From: UBA9410 sp963933065
Lineage (GTDB): Bacteria > Actinomycetota > Acidimicrobiia > Acidimicrobiales > MedAcidi-G1
DNA length: 6,127 bases
Reading direction: 5' to 3'
Assembly: GCA_963933065.1 (NCBI GenBank)
Contig: CAWVUB010000121.1
Location: 1 to 6,127 of the forward strand
The notes beneath the pieces are model-generated. The model did not search any database. It was not told where the DNA came from and saw only the letters and a list, made by a program, of their open reading frames with translations. The translations under genes were made by a program, and so were the position numbers. Below, one piece after another: positions 5,838 to 6,127 of this stretch; position 1 is the stretch's first letter; the number at the start of each line of letters is the position of its first letter.

Positions 5838-5853
5838 TGCCTTGTGCAAGGCA
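5838..5853. promoter_or_regulatory. 16-base perfect palindrome, possible operator
   Basis: TGCCTTG, a TG centre, then CAAGGCA: seven-base arms with no mismatch. As RNA it would be a six-pair hairpin with a GTGC loop and no T tract, so an operator is at least as likely as a terminator. It lies between the arylsulfotransferase-like gene and the protease lipoprotein, about 235 bases before the latter's start. Confidence 0.35.
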
Positions 5854-5904
5854 TCTGAATGTTGGCCACCTGAACTGATCTGGCGAGGCCTAGGAGATGA
5901 GCAC

Positions 5905-5926
5905 CGTCTTGGAGCGACTCAAGACG
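5905..5926 (-). terminator. Possible weak terminator hairpin after the arylsulfotransferase-like gene
   Basis: Arms CGTCTTG and CAAGACG (seven pairs) with an eight-base loop, starting four bases after the stop codon of the gene on the right. No T tract follows on the minus strand, so it would be a weak or factor-dependent terminator, or an mRNA end-protecting hairpin. Confidence 0.3.
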
Positions 5927-5930
5927 ACTC

Positions 5931-6125
5931 TCAGGGAGTTCCAATTCGTTCTGACGAGTAGAAACCCAAAAGTGAAGCATCTTGATCCCTGTATCGCTGA
6001 TCCTTTAGCACCAACTTCCAGACCACCTCACCTTCGCTTGTCATTTCGACGATTTTGGTCGAGCCGGTCAGAACCGTGTTGCCGTTAGGCAGCCTGTCGG
6101 CGTCTCGTAAGGGTTTGACGTTGTC
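5931..6125 (-). CDS. Arylsulfotransferase (ASST)-like beta-propeller protein, C-terminal fragment
   Basis: Only the last 64 codons and the stop are inside the window; the start lies beyond the right edge. The visible part begins DNVKPLRDADRLPNGNTVLT and continues with a KIVEMTSEGEVVWKL segment and LGFYSSERIGTP at the end. The order LPNGNTVLTGS, then (I)VEMTxEGEVVWK, then GFYxxERI is that of the last blades of ASST-type propellers, where NGNTL and G-E-V-V-W recur. Bacterial ASST family proteins move sulfate between phenolic compounds, but many actinobacterial relatives are untested. The catalytic His and the N-terminus are not visible, so activity cannot be judged; another PQQ/NHL-like propeller is the main alternative. 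It is on the same strand as the lipoproteins but separated from them by 328 bases. Confidence 0.6.
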   Translation of the reverse strand, partial: DNVKPLRDADRLPNGNTVLTGSTKIVEMTSEGEVVWKLVLKDQRYRDQDASLLGFYSSERIGTP

Positions 6126-6127
6126 CA

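Larger units (their letters stand above)
5603..5930. other. Intergenic region upstream of the protease lipoprotein
   Basis: 328 bases without a credible gene. It holds the leader element (5616-5650), a direct repeat of CGCGGCCTG at 5679-5687 and 5690-5698, a 16-base palindrome at 5838-5853, and a hairpin at 5905-5926 just after the stop of the arylsulfotransferase-like gene. Nothing recognisable lies between 5700 and 5835. Confidence 0.6.

Overview
All genes that I can support lie on the minus strand, so the window is read from right to left. High GC content, GTG starts and lipoproteins with long Thr/Pro stalks straight after the lipid-anchor region suggest an actinobacterium. Such TTT/APTT stalks are common in Acidimicrobiia-type marine or soil lineages. 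This placement is an inference from style; no marker gene is present.

Layout in transcription order. (1) The C-terminal end of an arylsulfotransferase-like beta-propeller protein enters from the right edge (6125-5931). (2) After a 328-base gap with short repeats and a palindrome comes a 417-residue lipoprotein with a gluzincin zinc-protease signature (5602-4349). (3) Next is a 773-residue lipoprotein with a GH43/sialidase-like propeller, a second Thr/Pro stalk, a degenerate LytM/M23-like domain and a C-terminal beta domain (4248-1927). (4) A 115-residue protein with a CxxC motif follows (1823-1476). (5) A 378-base gap holds an orphan copy of the leader element and a strong rho-independent terminator. 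(6) A two-gene operon ends the window: a small ABM-fold protein (1097-810), then an isopenicillin N synthase-like Fe(II)/2-oxoglutarate oxygenase that runs off the left edge (793 to 2).

The most notable structure is a shared 5' module. The two lipoproteins have almost the same upstream leader, signal peptide, lipobox, short coiled coil and first Thr stalk (47 of the first 51 residues identical), and then become unrelated proteins. The leader part is a GC-only hairpin followed on the + strand by GGGGGGCGGGGG, with a TAGATAC block further upstream of the gene. Related copies lie before the 115-residue gene (no clear hairpin) and, without a gene, at 1298-1350. The arms of the three clear hairpins differ but still pair. 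I read this as a dispersed expression/export cassette that places different ectodomains on one anchor and probably puts the genes under common control. The orphan copy plus the terminator could define a small RNA of about 150 nt.

The cell-surface block (propeller/M23-like lipoprotein and protease lipoprotein) and the cytoplasmic oxygenase/ABM operon appear functionally separate. Substrates cannot be read from the sequence.
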